DNA of 52,957 bases from Oscillospiraceae bacterium (GCA_017410075.1 JAFQRK010000041.1:1-52957), one strand, 5' to 3'. Numbered from the stretch's first letter, positions 6,266 through 15,816 are shown. Numbers and translations are program-made. The notes: generated by a model not told the origin, from the letters alone.

Positions 6266-8974
6266 ATGGATAATGAGATGAACAACCAGGACAAGCGCCG
6301 GGTCTCCCGTCAGAACTGGAAGCCGGGACGGGCGTACTGCGTGCTGCGCAGTATCTGGACGGGCGTTTATTCTCTGCTCAAGATCGCGGTTGGCGCTGTG
6401 GCAACGGTGCTGCTTGTGGGCATTGTTTGCGGTTTTGTATTTTTGTTCACATTGGGCGATTATCTGGAAGGCGATATTGCGCCTCTGGCAGGTGTCCAGC
6501 TGGAGGGCTTTGACTTAAATGAGCCGTCCTATGTCTATTATGTGGACGATTCCGGCAATATTCAGGTCCTGCAGAAGCTCTATCCGGAGCTGAACCGGGA
6601 ATGGGTGGACTATGAGGACATTCCCGAGAACCTGATCAATGCCGCTGTGGCCATCGAGGATCACCGCTTCTTCGAGCATCAGGGCGTGGACTGGTTTACC
6701 ACTCTGAAAGCCTGCGTAAATATGTTCGTCGGCTCCGGTGACCAATTCGGTGGCTCCTCCATTACCCAGCAGCTGATCAAGAACCTGATGCTGATGGAGG
6801 ATGAGGGCGCAGATGATGTTACGGTGCAGCGAAAGGTACTGGAGATCTTCCGCGCAACGGAATTTGAGCGCCGCTACGATAAGAGCGTCGTTCTGGAATG
6901 GTATCTGAATAAGATCTATCTGGGCAACCGCTGTGAGGGTGTCAAGGCAGCTGCCGCCAAGTATTTCGGCAAGGAGCTGGAGCATCTGACAGCAGCAGAG
7001 TGCGCCTGCCTGATCAGTATTACCAATAACCCCTCTTTGTTTGATCCCTACCGCACCAGTCTGGATGCATCCGGAATGACCGGTATGCAGCAGAATGATA
7101 TCCGCCGTACCAATACGCTGTACATGATGCGCGAATACGGTTATCTGACGGAGGAAGAATATCAGGAGGCCTTAAATCAGGAAATCGTGCTCAAAGACGG
7201 CATCGACCCTGAAGACCGCGTTGCAGACTGCGCCAATGAAGACTGTGGCTACCATGGCAAGGTGGGGACCTTTACCCTGCAGGAGAACGGCCGCTATTAC
7301 TGCCCCCAGTGCGGCAGTATGACAGAGATCGGCGTCAACGCATCCCAGGAGGTCTATTCCTGGTTTGTGGATACGGCGGTTAGAGATGTTGCCAAGCAGA
7401 TGGCAGAGGAAGCCGGCCTTGAGTGGAATAAAAAGACCCAGGATCTGTATCTGGATCTGATCACCAACGGCGGCTACCATATTTATACCACGCTGGATAT
7501 GGATGTGCAGAAGGCGGTGGACGAGATCTATACGGATCTGAATGAGATCCCCAAGACCGCCAGTGTCCAGCAGCTGCAGTCTGCCATCGTGATCATTGAC
7601 AATTCCACCGGTGATATCGTTGCGCTGTCCGGCGGTGTTGGCGAGAAGGATGTATATTTCGGCTACAGCAGAGCGGAATCCGATCAGCTGCAGCCCGGTT
7701 CCTCCATCAAGCCCTTGACCATTTATGCCCCTGCCTTTGAGCTGGGACTGTTTACACCTGCCTCTGTTCAGAAGGATATGCCGCTGTACTACACGGAGGA
7801 TCCGGAGAATCCCGAGGCAAAGCCGAAGCCCTATCCGCTAAATACCGGTAAGGCATCCTACGGCTACAGAAGAAACATCCTGTACGGCGTTACCCAGTCT
7901 GTGAATACGGTTGCAGTTCAGACCCTGAACACCATCGGTCTGGAATACAGCTTCAATTTCGCCAAGGAAAAATTCGGTCTGTCCTCTCTGATCGAAAGTG
8001 AGGAAAGAAACGGCACTGTCTACTCCGACATCGGTCTGTCGCCCTTGGGTATGGGCGCACCCACCGACGGCGTTACCGTCAGAGCGATGAGCGCTGCTTA
8101 TGCGACCTTTGCCAATGACGGCGTATACCGGGAGGCCCGTACCTTTACAAAGGTATACAACGGCAAGGGCGAAGTGGTCCTGAGCAATGCCCAGGATTCG
8201 GAGCAGATCCTCAGCGAGAAGACGGTAACTTATATGAATTACTGCCTTGAAAATGTTGTTAAGGCCGGTACCGGCACGGCAGCGCAGATCAGTGGACAGG
8301 TTGTTGCAGGCAAGACCGGTTCTACCACCAGCAATAAGGACCGTTGGTTCTGCGGCTATACAGATTACTATACAGCAGCCGTCTGGTGTGGCTATGATAC
8401 GCCTGAGGTCATTCAGCTGACGGAGGACGGACGGAATCCCGCCACGGTGCTGTTCAATAAGGTTATGAAGCCGATCCACAGCGGACTGGAATCTGTGCCG
8501 CTGTATGATGCTTCCCAGCTGGTGAGCGTTGGAATCTGCCTGGATTCCGGCAAGCTGGCAACGGATGCCTGCCAGCATGATGTGCGTGGCAGCCGTGTAG
8601 AGTATGCACTGGTCTATCCTGAGGATGTGCCCAAGGAAACCTGCGACAAGCATATTATGGTGGATTACTGCGCCGACGGCGTTGCATCCGAATACTGCAA
8701 GAATCTGGCTGCCATCGGTCAGGTCACTCTGACGAAGAAGGCATTGGTAAAGATGACCCAGGAGGAGCTGGATGACATTATCGAGGCCACCGGAAACGGT
8801 CTGCACGATCAGTATACCAAGGATAACTATATCTATCTGGTAGATGCCAGCGGAAATCCCATACCGTTCTATGGTATCCACGGCGATATCAACGGCGGAA
8901 CAAGCCATAACTGTGAGCAGTGCTCGAAGCATACCAAGAGTATTTGGGATGAATTCCTGAGCGGCGGTCAGTAA
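6266..8974 (+). CDS. Class A penicillin-binding protein (transglycosylase/transpeptidase) with a Cys4 insertion
   Basis: A bifunctional peptidoglycan synthase that polymerises lipid II and cross-links the strands outside the membrane. The 902-residue chain has a short basic cytoplasmic tail, one membrane helix (about 38-64) and a GT51 domain with EDHRFFEHQG (catalytic Glu131), ITQQLIKN and YLNKIYLG. The transpeptidase domain follows with SxxK (Ser479/Lys482), SVN (545-547) and KTG (683-685). Between the two domains residues 322-349 carry C-x4-C and C-x2-C pairs (C322, C327, C346, C349), which look like a zinc ribbon. A Cys-rich tail also ends in NCEQCSKH. The ATG follows AGGAGGT. It is the first gene of a long run of plus-strand genes. 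Confidence 0.95.
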   Translation: MDNEMNNQDKRRVSRQNWKPGRAYCVLRSIWTGVYSLLKIAVGAVATVLLVGIVCGFVFLFTLGDYLEGDIAPLAGVQLEGFDLNEPSYVYYVDDSGNIQVLQKLYPELNREWVDYEDIPENLINAAVAIEDHRFFEHQGVDWFTTLKACVNMFVGSGDQFGGSSITQQLIKNLMLMEDEGADDVTVQRKVLEIFRATEFERRYDKSVVLEWYLNKIYLGNRCEGVKAAAAKYFGKELEHLTAAECACLISITNNPSLFDPYRTSLDASGMTGMQQNDIRRTNTLYMMREYGYLTEEEYQEALNQEIVLKDGIDPEDRVADCANEDCGYHGKVGTFTLQENGRYYCPQCGSMTEIGVNASQEVYSWFVDTAVRDVAKQMAEEAGLEWNKKTQDLYLDLITNGGYHIYTTLDMDVQKAVDEIYTDLNEIPKTASVQQLQSAIVIIDNSTGDIVALSGGVGEKDVYFGYSRAESDQLQPGSSIKPLTIYAPAFELGLFTPASVQKDMPLYYTEDPENPEAKPKPYPLNTGKASYGYRRNILYGVTQSVNTVAVQTLNTIGLEYSFNFAKEKFGLSSLIESEERNGTVYSDIGLSPLGMGAPTDGVTVRAMSAAYATFANDGVYREARTFTKVYNGKGEVVLSNAQDSEQILSEKTVTYMNYCLENVVKAGTGTAAQISGQVVAGKTGSTTSNKDRWFCGYTDYYTAAVWCGYDTPEVIQLTEDGRNPATVLFNKVMKPIHSGLESVPLYDASQLVSVGICLDSGKLATDACQHDVRGSRVEYALVYPEDVPKETCDKHIMVDYCADGVASEYCKNLAAIGQVTLTKKALVKMTQEELDDIIEATGNGLHDQYTKDNYIYLVDASGNPIPFYGIHGDINGGTSHNCEQCSKHTKSIWDEFLSGGQ

Positions 8975-8996
8975 TATAAAATTTAAGGAGATTGCC

Positions 8997-9863
8997 ATGG
9001 TCTGGTTATCAGATGAATGGAAAGAATATGAGGTATTGGATACCTCAGCAGGCGAGCGTCTGGAGCGGTGGGGAAAGTATATCCTGGTCCGTCCGGACCC
9101 CCAGGTCATTTGGAACACGCCCCATATTGACCCTGCTTGGAAGCATTACGATGCCCGCTATATCCGGTCCAATACCGGTGGCGGCCGCTGGTCTGACCAC
9201 AATCTGCCGGAGCGCTGGCAGATCCACTACAAGGATTATCTAACATTCAATGTTAAGCCGATGAATTTCAAGCACACCGGTGTATTTCCGGAGCAGGCTG
9301 CCAATTGGGACTTTATCCGGGATAAGGTGGCCTCTGCCGGCCGCCCGGTACGGGTGCTGAATCTGTTTGCCTATTCCGGCGGCGCGACTCTGGCCGCCGC
9401 TGCCGGCGGCGCGGAGGTTTACCATGTGGATGCCTCCAAGGGTATGGTGGCCTGGGCAAAGGAAAATGCTCACGCTTCCGGCCTGGCAGACCGTCCTATC
9501 CATTGGATCGTGGACGATTGCGGTAAATTCATTCAGCGGGAGATCCGGCGCGGACGGCGATATGACGGCATTATTATGGATCCGCCCAGCTACGGTCGGG
9601 GTCCCAGCGGTGAGATCTGGAAGATGGAAACCAGCTTCTATCCCTTCCTGCTGGAAACTGCCAAGCTGTTGACGGACGATCCGCTGTTTGTGATCATCAA
9701 TTCTTATACAACGGGTCTTGCACCCTCTGCTGTGGGCTATGCGTCCGATGTGGTATTCGGCGCGGATCACGGCGGACATACTGCGGTAGGCGAACTGGGC
9801 CTGCCGGTAAAATCCACGGGCATTATGCTGCCCTGCGGTGCCACCGGACGGTGGACTCCGTAA
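8997..9863 (+). CDS. Class I SAM-dependent methyltransferase, RlmI/RlmK-like
   Basis: Probably an RNA methyltransferase. The 288-residue protein has the SAM-binding motif I as LNLFAYSGGATLAAA (about 121-135), motif II around YHVDASKGMVAWA, and motif IV as DGIIMDPPSYGRGPSGE. The DPPSYG form is shared with the 23S rRNA methyltransferases RlmI and RlmK. It lacks an N-terminal PUA domain and has a short N-terminal region with WHYDARY-like aromatic residues instead. The exact target base is unknown. The ATG at 8997 follows AAGGAG, 22 bases after the PBP gene and 12 before ecfA1. Confidence 0.85.
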   Translation: MVWLSDEWKEYEVLDTSAGERLERWGKYILVRPDPQVIWNTPHIDPAWKHYDARYIRSNTGGGRWSDHNLPERWQIHYKDYLTFNVKPMNFKHTGVFPEQAANWDFIRDKVASAGRPVRVLNLFAYSGGATLAAAAGGAEVYHVDASKGMVAWAKENAHASGLADRPIHWIVDDCGKFIQREIRRGRRYDGIIMDPPSYGRGPSGEIWKMETSFYPFLLETAKLLTDDPLFVIINSYTTGLAPSAVGYASDVVFGADHGGHTAVGELGLPVKSTGIMLPCGATGRWTP

Positions 9864-9875
9864 ACGGAGGAACGA

Positions 9876-10760
9876 ATGGAAAAGGCTATTTCTGTCGAAC
9901 ATCTTGCATACGCATATCCGGGCGTGGAGGACACGCCCGATATCGTTGTTTTTGAGGATCTGAGCCTGCAGATCGAACAAGGCAGTTTTGTGGCGGTTTT
10001 GGGCGGCAACGGCTGCGGAAAATCCACACTGGCAAAGCATTTTAATTCCATATTGCTGCCCTGCGGCGGAAAAGTCTATGTCTACGGAATGGATACCTCG
10101 GACGAGGAAAAGCTAATGCAGGTGCGCCGCTGTACCGGCATGGTATTCCAAAATCCGGACAATCAGATCGTAGCCAATGTGGTGGAAGAGGATGTGGCAT
10201 TCGGCCCTGAGAATCTGGGCATCGCCAGCCCGGAGATCCGAAACCGTGTGGATCGGGCGCTGAAGCAGGTGGGAATGTATGAATACCGGGAGCACGCGCC
10301 CCATCTTTTGTCCGGCGGACAGAAGCAGCGGGTGGCCATTGCCGGTGTTATTGCCATGGAGCCCAAGTGCATCGTTTTGGATGAGCCAACGGCGATGCTG
10401 GATCCCAGAGGCCGCAAGGAGGTAATGCAGACCGTTACCAAGCTGAATGCCGAAAAGGGGATCACGGTTGTGCTGATCACCCACCATATGGAGGAGGCGG
10501 CTCAGGCGCAGCGGGTCGTTGTGCTGCACCAGGGAAAAATAGAGGCAGACGGAACACCGCAGGAGGTATTCTCCCAGGTAGAGCTGCTGCATAAGATCGG
10601 ACTTGCTGCCCCGGACACAGTGGAGCTGTGCTGGGAGCTGAATAAACACGGATTCAACCTGCCCCTTAGCGCATTGGATCCAGATGATTGCGCGCAGATA
10701 CTTTTACGATTCCTGGAAGGTCTGACACGCAGGGAGGAAGAAAATTGGCACCTTTTTTAG
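9876..10760 (+). CDS. ecfA1: ECF transporter ATPase subunit EcfA1 (CbiO family)
   Basis: One of two ATPases that energise the energy-coupling factor transporters for vitamins and metal cofactors in group II systems. The 294-residue protein contains Walker A GGNGCGKST (about 48-56), Q-loop FQNPDNQI, signature LSGGQKQRVAIAG, Walker B KCIVLDEPT and switch histidine in ITHHMEE. It is followed by ecfA2 (16-base overlap) and ecfT, the standard module. No S-component gene is nearby, so the module presumably serves S-components encoded elsewhere. Start ATG follows CGGAGG. Confidence 0.95.
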   Translation: MEKAISVEHLAYAYPGVEDTPDIVVFEDLSLQIEQGSFVAVLGGNGCGKSTLAKHFNSILLPCGGKVYVYGMDTSDEEKLMQVRRCTGMVFQNPDNQIVANVVEEDVAFGPENLGIASPEIRNRVDRALKQVGMYEYREHAPHLLSGGQKQRVAIAGVIAMEPKCIVLDEPTAMLDPRGRKEVMQTVTKLNAEKGITVVLITHHMEEAAQAQRVVVLHQGKIEADGTPQEVFSQVELLHKIGLAAPDTVELCWELNKHGFNLPLSALDPDDCAQILLRFLEGLTRREEENWHLF

Positions 10761-11608
10761 AGGTAAAAAATCTGACGCACAAGTATAGCGCCGGTACTCC
10801 GTTTGAGCACACGGCGCTGTGTGATGTGTCCTTTACGCTGGAAAGAGGAGAATTTATCGGCGTGATCGGTCATACCGGCTCCGGTAAATCTACTCTGATG
10901 CAGCATTTGAACGGTCTTTTGAAGCCTACTTCCGGCAGCATTGCGCTGGACGGGACGGATATCTGGCAGGATAAGAAAACCACCCGTCAGACCCGATTCC
11001 GCGTCGGACTGGTGTTCCAGTACCCGGAGTATCAGCTGTTTGAAGAGACGGTTTATAAGGATATTGCCTTTGGCCCCAAGAATATGGGACTGGATGCGGC
11101 TGAGATCGACCGCAGAGTCAAGGAATCCGCTGCCGCAGTGGGTCTTTCCCAGGAGCTGCTGACGGTATCGCCCTTTGACCTTTCCGGCGGCCAGAAGCGC
11201 CGTGTTGCCATCGCAGGCGTACTGGCGATGGAGCCGGAGCTGCTGATCCTGGATGAGCCTACTGCAGGTCTTGATCCTGCGGGAAGGGAAGAGATCCTTT
11301 CTTATATCGACAGTTATCGCAAGGCAAAGCAGGCTACCATTATGATGGTCAGCCACTCCATGGGCGATGTTGCCCGGATGGCAGACCGGCTGATCGTTAT
11401 GAACAAAGGCCGGATCGCCCTGATGGGCGCACCCGGCGAGGTCTTCTGTCACGCCCGGGAGCTGGTGGATATGGGTCTTGATATCCCGGCGCTGACCCGT
11501 TTGTTCCTGCAGCTGAAGGAGCTGGGCCTGGATGTGGAGCCGGTCTATACCCAGGAGCAGGCCGTAAAGGCTCTGCTGGCGCTGAGAGGAGGGAACGCGA
11601 ATGCTTAA
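10745..11608 (+). CDS. ecfA2: ECF transporter ATPase subunit EcfA2 (CbiO family)
   Basis: The second ECF ATPase, which pairs with EcfA1 under the EcfT scaffold. Motifs: Walker A GHTGSGKST, Q-loop FQYPEYQLFEETV (typical of EcfA2), signature LSGGQKRRVAIAG, Walker B ELLILDEPT and MVSHSM at the switch. The frame is open upstream, but the start chosen is TTG at 10745, preceded by GGGAGGAAG. The protein then begins MAPFLEVKNLTHKYS, the normal family N-terminus, with 287 residues. It overlaps ecfA1 by 16 bases and ecfT by 8, suggesting translational coupling. Confidence 0.94.
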   Translation: MAPFLEVKNLTHKYSAGTPFEHTALCDVSFTLERGEFIGVIGHTGSGKSTLMQHLNGLLKPTSGSIALDGTDIWQDKKTTRQTRFRVGLVFQYPEYQLFEETVYKDIAFGPKNMGLDAAEIDRRVKESAAAVGLSQELLTVSPFDLSGGQKRRVAIAGVLAMEPELLILDEPTAGLDPAGREEILSYIDSYRKAKQATIMMVSHSMGDVARMADRLIVMNKGRIALMGAPGEVFCHARELVDMGLDIPALTRLFLQLKELGLDVEPVYTQEQAVKALLALRGGNANA

Positions 11609-12407
11609 GGATGTTACCCTCGGTCAGTTTTTCCCGGGAAAATCCCTGATCCACCGCCTGGATCCCAGAACAAAGCTACTGATCCTGATTGGCTATATCG
11701 TGGCGCTGTTTTTGGCGGTCAGCTGGCTTTCCTACGGCGTTGTGTTTGTGTTCCTGGTGTCCTGCATTGCCATATCCCGCATTCCCGTAAAGTCGTTCTT
11801 CCGGGGAATGAAGCCGCTGATCTTCATTCTGGTCTTTACCGGTATTTTAAATATTTTCTTCACCCAGGGCGAAACCGTTTTGGTACAGTTTTGGAAGATC
11901 ACTGTTACCCTGGAAGGCTTAATCCGGGCATTTTTTATGGTATTCCGGATCATGCTGCTGATTACGGGAACCTTTCTGCTGACCTATACCACATCGCCCA
12001 TTGCGCTGACGGATGGCCTGGAATCCCTGCTTTCTCCGCTGAAGAAGATCAAGCTGCCGGTGCATGAGCTGTCGATGATGATGTGTATCGCGCTGCGGTT
12101 TATCCCTACATTGATCGAGGAGACCGATAAAATAATGTCCGCCCAGAAGGCTAGAGGCGCGGACTTTGAATCCGGCAAGCTGATGCAGCGTGTCAAGGCA
12201 CTTGTGCCCATCCTGGTGCCGCTGTTTATCAGTGCGTTCCGCCGTGCCGATGAGCTGGCAACGGCTATGGAATGCCGCTGCTATCATGGCGGTGATGGCC
12301 GCACAAAAATGAAGCTTCTGCGGATGCGCAGCTTTGACTATTACAGCTTCCTGGTATCCGCTGCAATGATCGCCGGTGTCTGTGTGCTGCGGCATTTCGG
12401 TCTGTGA
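11601..12407 (+). CDS. ecfT: ECF transporter transmembrane subunit EcfT
   Basis: The membrane scaffold that couples the EcfA1A2 ATPases to exchangeable substrate-binding S-components. The 268-residue protein begins FFPGKSLIHRLDPRTKLL, the conserved N-terminus. It has about five membrane helices and the coupling-helix motifs with the Ala-Arg-Gly signature: the first as QKARGADFESG and the second around MECRCYHGGDGRTK (here ECRC rather than the usual ARG). The ATG overlaps the ecfA2 end by eight bases, preceded by GAGGAGGG. truA follows after eight bases. Confidence 0.94.
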   Translation: MLKDVTLGQFFPGKSLIHRLDPRTKLLILIGYIVALFLAVSWLSYGVVFVFLVSCIAISRIPVKSFFRGMKPLIFILVFTGILNIFFTQGETVLVQFWKITVTLEGLIRAFFMVFRIMLLITGTFLLTYTTSPIALTDGLESLLSPLKKIKLPVHELSMMMCIALRFIPTLIEETDKIMSAQKARGADFESGKLMQRVKALVPILVPLFISAFRRADELATAMECRCYHGGDGRTKMKLLRMRSFDYYSFLVSAAMIAGVCVLRHFGL

Positions 12408-12415
12408 GGTAGATT

Positions 12416-13198
12416 ATGCGCAATATTGCTTTGTTTTTGACCTATCTGGGCACGGCCTATCACGGCTGGCAGATGCAGAAAAATCTGCCCACAGTGCAGG
12501 AGACCCTGCAAAAGGCCATTGAAATGATCGTCGGTCACAGCGTTCATGTTACCGGCTGCGGCCGTACCGATGCCGGTGTCCACGCCAAGTGCTATGTGGC
12601 GAATTTACGCACCGAGTCCACCATTCCGGTGGATCGGCTGCCCTATGCGCTGAACACCCATTTGCCGCTGGATATTGTGGTTACCAAGGCGATGGAGGTC
12701 CACGAAAATTTCAATGCCATTGGCTCCTGCGCCAAGAAAGAGTATACCTATCTCATCTACAATTCCCGGGTGAAAGACCCCTTTTTCGTGGATCGCGCCT
12801 GGTTTTATCCCAAGTATCTGGATGAAAAAGTGATGCAGGCGGCTGCTGATCAGTTTGTGGGTACCCACGATTTTGCTGCGGTCAGAAGTGTGGGCACGGA
12901 GGTAAAATCCACAGTGCGCACAGTATACTATTACAAGGTCGAGCGGGACGGAGATCTGATCATGCTGCGGGTCTGCGCCAACGGATTTTTGTATAATATG
13001 GCGCGGGCCATGGCCGGAACGGTGGTTTATGCCGCAGAAGGCAAATTCCCGCCGGAGGAGATCGGCAGGATCTTGAATGACGGAAACCGCACTGCCGCAG
13101 GTCCGACCGTACCTGCCGGCGGTCTGTATATGACCCATCTGTGGTACGACGATGGGATCGAAAATTTTGAATGTGTACCGGAAAGACCCATTGTTTGA
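12416..13198 (+). CDS. truA: tRNA pseudouridine(38-40) synthase TruA
   Basis: TruA converts uridines 38-40 of the anticodon arm to pseudouridine. The 260-residue protein begins FLTYLGTAYHGWQMQ and carries the catalytic aspartate Asp52 in GCGRTDAGVHA. Further family segments are FNAIGSC, YTYLIYN and GNGFLYNMAR-like ANGFLYNMARAMAGT. Its place directly behind ecfA1-ecfA2-ecfT is the classic Firmicutes arrangement. ATG follows GAGGTAG. The gap to the ClpE-like gene is 15 bases. Confidence 0.97.
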   Translation: MRNIALFLTYLGTAYHGWQMQKNLPTVQETLQKAIEMIVGHSVHVTGCGRTDAGVHAKCYVANLRTESTIPVDRLPYALNTHLPLDIVVTKAMEVHENFNAIGSCAKKEYTYLIYNSRVKDPFFVDRAWFYPKYLDEKVMQAAADQFVGTHDFAAVRSVGTEVKSTVRTVYYYKVERDGDLIMLRVCANGFLYNMARAMAGTVVYAAEGKFPPEEIGRILNDGNRTAAGPTVPAGGLYMTHLWYDDGIENFECVPERPIV

Positions 13199-13213
13199 AT
13201 GGAGTGATTATCT

Positions 13214-15514
13214 ATGCAACCGAAGCTTTGCACCAAGTGCAAAAAGAATATAGCCGTGGTTTTTATCACCAAAATGGAAAACGGCGTGACGCTGAATGAG
13301 GGCTATTGCCTCAAATGCGCCCGTTCTCTGGGCATCCCCCAGATCGACCAGGCGGTGAAGCAGATGGGCTTCTCTGAGGAGGATCTGGACAATCTCAGCG
13401 ATGAGATGAGCAGTATGTTCGCCCAGATCGATCCCAGCGAAGCAGATGATGACGAAATGGACAGCCAGACTGCCACATTTCCGCTTTTGAATCAGCTGTT
13501 TGGCGGCATCAGCCAGCCGAAACCTGCAGAGGATCTGCCTGCTGAGCGCACCGAGCCGACCGATAAGAATGAAGGCGGCGAAAAACATAAGAAAAAGATT
13601 AAAAAGCATAAGTTCCTGGACAGCTACTGCATGAATCTGACCAGCCGCGCCAAAGAGGGAAAGCTGGACAAGGTCATTGGCCGCGATGTGGAAACGGAAC
13701 GGGTCGTCCAGATCCTGAACCGCCGCCAGAAGAACAATCCCTGCCTCATCGGTGAGCCCGGCGTCGGTAAGACCGCCATTGCAGAGGGGCTTGCCCAGCG
13801 GATCGCCGCCGGTGATGTGCCCTATAAGCTGCGTGACAAGGAAGTTTTCCTGCTGGATCTGACGGCTCTGGTAGCCGGTACCCAGTTCAGAGGTCAGTTT
13901 GAGAGCAGAATGAAGAGCCTGATCAGCGAGATCAAGGAAAACGGCAACATTATCCTTGTCATCGACGAGGTGCATAATCTGGTGGGTGCCGGTGATGCCG
14001 AAGGCTCTATGAATGCTGCAAATATCCTGAAGCCTGCGCTGTCCCGGGGAGAGATCCAGGTCATCGGTGCAACAACCTTTAACGAATACCGCAAGTATAT
14101 CGAGAAGGATGCGGCTCTGGAACGCCGATTCCAGCCTGTTACCGTTGCAGAGCCTACCATTGAGGAGGCCTGCCAGATCATGCAGGGCATCGCCAAGAGC
14201 TATGCGGATTTCCACGGTGTTACCATTTCCCCGGAAATCGCACGGCAGTGCGTGGTGCTGTCGGAGCGGTATATTACCGACCGTTTCCTGCCGGATAAGG
14301 CTATCGACCTGCTGGATGAAGCCTGCTCCGATGTGAATCTGCGGTGCAAGGAGATCTCCTTGCTGGCAGAAAAGAAGAAGGAACGGGACGATTACGAGCT
14401 GGAGCTGAGAATGCTGACCGAGGATACGGAGAATGAGCATTTTGAGCGGCTTGCCCATATCCGCAGCAAGCTGTGCCAGATCGCTGATGAGATCGAACGG
14501 CTGGAGCAGGTGCCGCCTCCCGCGGTTACCATTGAAAATCTCGCCCGGATCATCGAGCTGTGGACCAAGATCCCTGCATCCAAGATCAAAGCCCAGGAGT
14601 TCCAGCAGATCAGCGGCCTTTACCACCGGCTGAAGGAGCATATCGTGGGTCAGGACGAGGCTGTGGACGCGGTTTCCCGGGCGATCCGGCGCCACCGGGT
14701 TGGCATCAGCCCCAAAAAGCGCCCGGTTTCCTTTATCTTTGTCGGCCCTACCGGCGTAGGCAAGACGGAGCTGGTCAAGTGCCTTGCCAACGATCTGTTT
14801 GACAGCGTGGACAGCCTGATCCGGCTGGATATGTCCGAATATATGGAAAAGCACACCGTTTCCAAGCTGATCGGCTCGCCTCCCGGCTATGTTGGCTATG
14901 ACGAGGCCGGCCAGCTGACAGAGAAGATCCGCCGCAGACCCTACAGCGTGGTGCTGTTCGATGAGATCGAAAAGGCGCACCCCGATGTACTGAATATCCT
15001 GCTGCAGGTCTTAGATGACGGCCGCATCACCGATGCCCAGGGCAGAACGGTGAATTTTGAGAATACTGTCATCGTTATGACCTCCAATGCCGGTTCTGAG
15101 GGCAGGGTTGGCGGTATGGGCTTTGGCCGTACGGATACCGATATTGTCAAGGAAAAAACGATGAAGGCTCTTCGGGATTTCCTGCGTCCGGAGTTTATCA
15201 ACAGAGTGGATGAGATCATTACCTTTAACCACCTGACAGAGGAGAATTTCCTTGGCATCGCGGACATTATGCTGAAAGAGCTGACCCAGAGCCTGGCTGA
15301 CCGCGGTTTAACCGTAACATTTGATAAAAATGTTCGGGTATTCCTGGTAAATAAGGCTTATTCCGTGACTTATGGCGCAAGAAACTTACGAAGAACGATT
15401 CAAAAGGAACTGGAAGATCCCATATCTGAGAAGATTATCGAGTCCTTTGAAACGCCCATCTCCACCATTCACATCACTGCGGATGATGGTAAGATCACGG
15501 TTACTGCAGAATAA
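13214..15514 (+). CDS. ClpE-like Hsp100 AAA+ unfoldase with N-terminal zinc finger
   Basis: A protein unfoldase with two AAA+ modules that probably feeds ClpP. The 766-residue protein starts with a Cys4 zinc finger (C6, C9, C32, C35) and an acidic, low-complexity linker (about 50-135) instead of the double Clp N-domain of ClpC. AAA-1 has Walker A GEPGVGKT (180-187) and [12 protein letters not shown] short coiled-coil middle segment lies at about 380-430. AAA-2 has GPTGVGKTE (511-519), [20 protein letters not shown] and sensor region YGARNLRR. This layout matches ClpE rather than ClpC, but no symbol is given because the UVR motif is not clear. No CtsR-like operator was noticed. It closes the ecf-truA run. 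Confidence 0.9.
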   Translation: MQPKLCTKCKKNIAVVFITKMENGVTLNEGYCLKCARSLGIPQIDQAVKQMGFSEEDLDNLSDEMSSMFAQIDPSEADDDEMDSQTATFPLLNQLFGGISQPKPAEDLPAERTEPTDKNEGGEKHKKKIKKHKFLDSYCMNLTSRAKEGKLDKVIGRDVETERVVQILNRRQKNNPCLIGEPGVGKTAIAEGLAQRIAAGDVPYKLRDKEVFLLDLTALVAGTQFRGQFESRMKSLISEIKENGNIILVIDEVHNLVGAGDAEGSMNAANILKPALSRGEIQVIGATTFNEYRKYIEKDAALERRFQPVTVAEPTIEEACQIMQGIAKSYADFHGVTISPEIARQCVVLSERYITDRFLPDKAIDLLDEACSDVNLRCKEISLLAEKKKERDDYELELRMLTEDTENEHFERLAHIRSKLCQIADEIERLEQVPPPAVTIENLARIIELWTKIPASKIKAQEFQQISGLYHRLKEHIVGQDEAVDAVSRAIRRHRVGISPKKRPVSFIFVGPTGVGKTELVKCLANDLFDSVDSLIRLDMSEYMEKHTVSKLIGSPPGYVGYDEAGQLTEKIRRRPYSVVLFDEIEKAHPDVLNILLQVLDDGRITDAQGRTVNFENTVIVMTSNAGSEGRVGGMGFGRTDTDIVKEKTMKALRDFLRPEFINRVDEIITFNHLTEENFLGIADIMLKELTQSLADRGLTVTFDKNVRVFLVNKAYSVTYGARNLRRTIQKELEDPISEKIIESFETPISTIHITADDGKITVTAE

Positions 15515-15526
15515 AAAATCGCATGG

Positions 15527-15636
15527 AAAAGGCCCCCTCTGACGAGGGGGCTGTCTGCGTTAGCAGACTGGGGGAGAGATAAACTACCCCTCAGTCAGCC
15601 TACGGCTGACAGCTCCCCTGACAAGGGGAGCCTTTT
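15527..15636. repeat. Palindromic intergenic repeat, probably also a bidirectional terminator
   Basis: A 110-base element bounded by AAAAGGC and GCCTTTT holds four perfect hairpins: GCCCCCTC/GAGGGGGC (15532-15551), GTCTGC/GCAGAC (15553-15568), GTCAGCC/GGCTGAC (15594-15610) and GCTCCCCT/AGGGGAGC (15612-15631). I recall elements of this type as abundant between genes of Oscillospirales genomes; this is memory, not a search. It lies between the convergent clpE-like gene and the small membrane protein gene, 12 and 3 bases from their ends, and the AAAA/TTTT borders would let it terminate both. Confidence 0.75.
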
Positions 15637-15639
15637 ATT

Positions 15640-15816
15640 TTACATATCCATTTTGTTTATCAGCTTGTCGCTGACATTGCTTGCGGCGTTTTCCACGGCA
15701 ATTGCGGCCTTGTTTACCAGCTTCCGCGTGGTAGATTGCTTCGGCAGCATCATCACAGCCACCGCGCCTGCGGCAGCACTGACGCCTAAAGTGATCGCCC
15801 AGCCTTTTGCTTTCAT
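15640..15816 (-). CDS. Small membrane-anchored hypothetical protein (58 aa)
   Basis: A 58-residue protein not recognised by family. The N-terminus MKAKGWAITLGVSAAAGAV gives one small-residue-rich membrane helix (about 5-24). The rest is a basic/amphipathic helix with KQSTTRKLVNKAAIAVENA, a pattern seen in YtxH-type small proteins. ATG at 15816 is preceded by GAGTGAGG, which supports translation. The frame extends far upstream without a better start, but that part is antisense to the next gene. The intergenic repeat begins three bases after its stop. Confidence 0.6.
   Translation of the reverse strand: MKAKGWAITLGVSAAAGAVAVMMLPKQSTTRKLVNKAAIAVENAASNVSDKLINKMDM

Noticed and set aside
13208..14980. 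590-codon minus-strand open frame opposite the ClpE-like gene
   Set aside because: Antisense shadow of the AAA+ ORF; the composition is His/Gln/Leu-rich and no start site or domain is seen.
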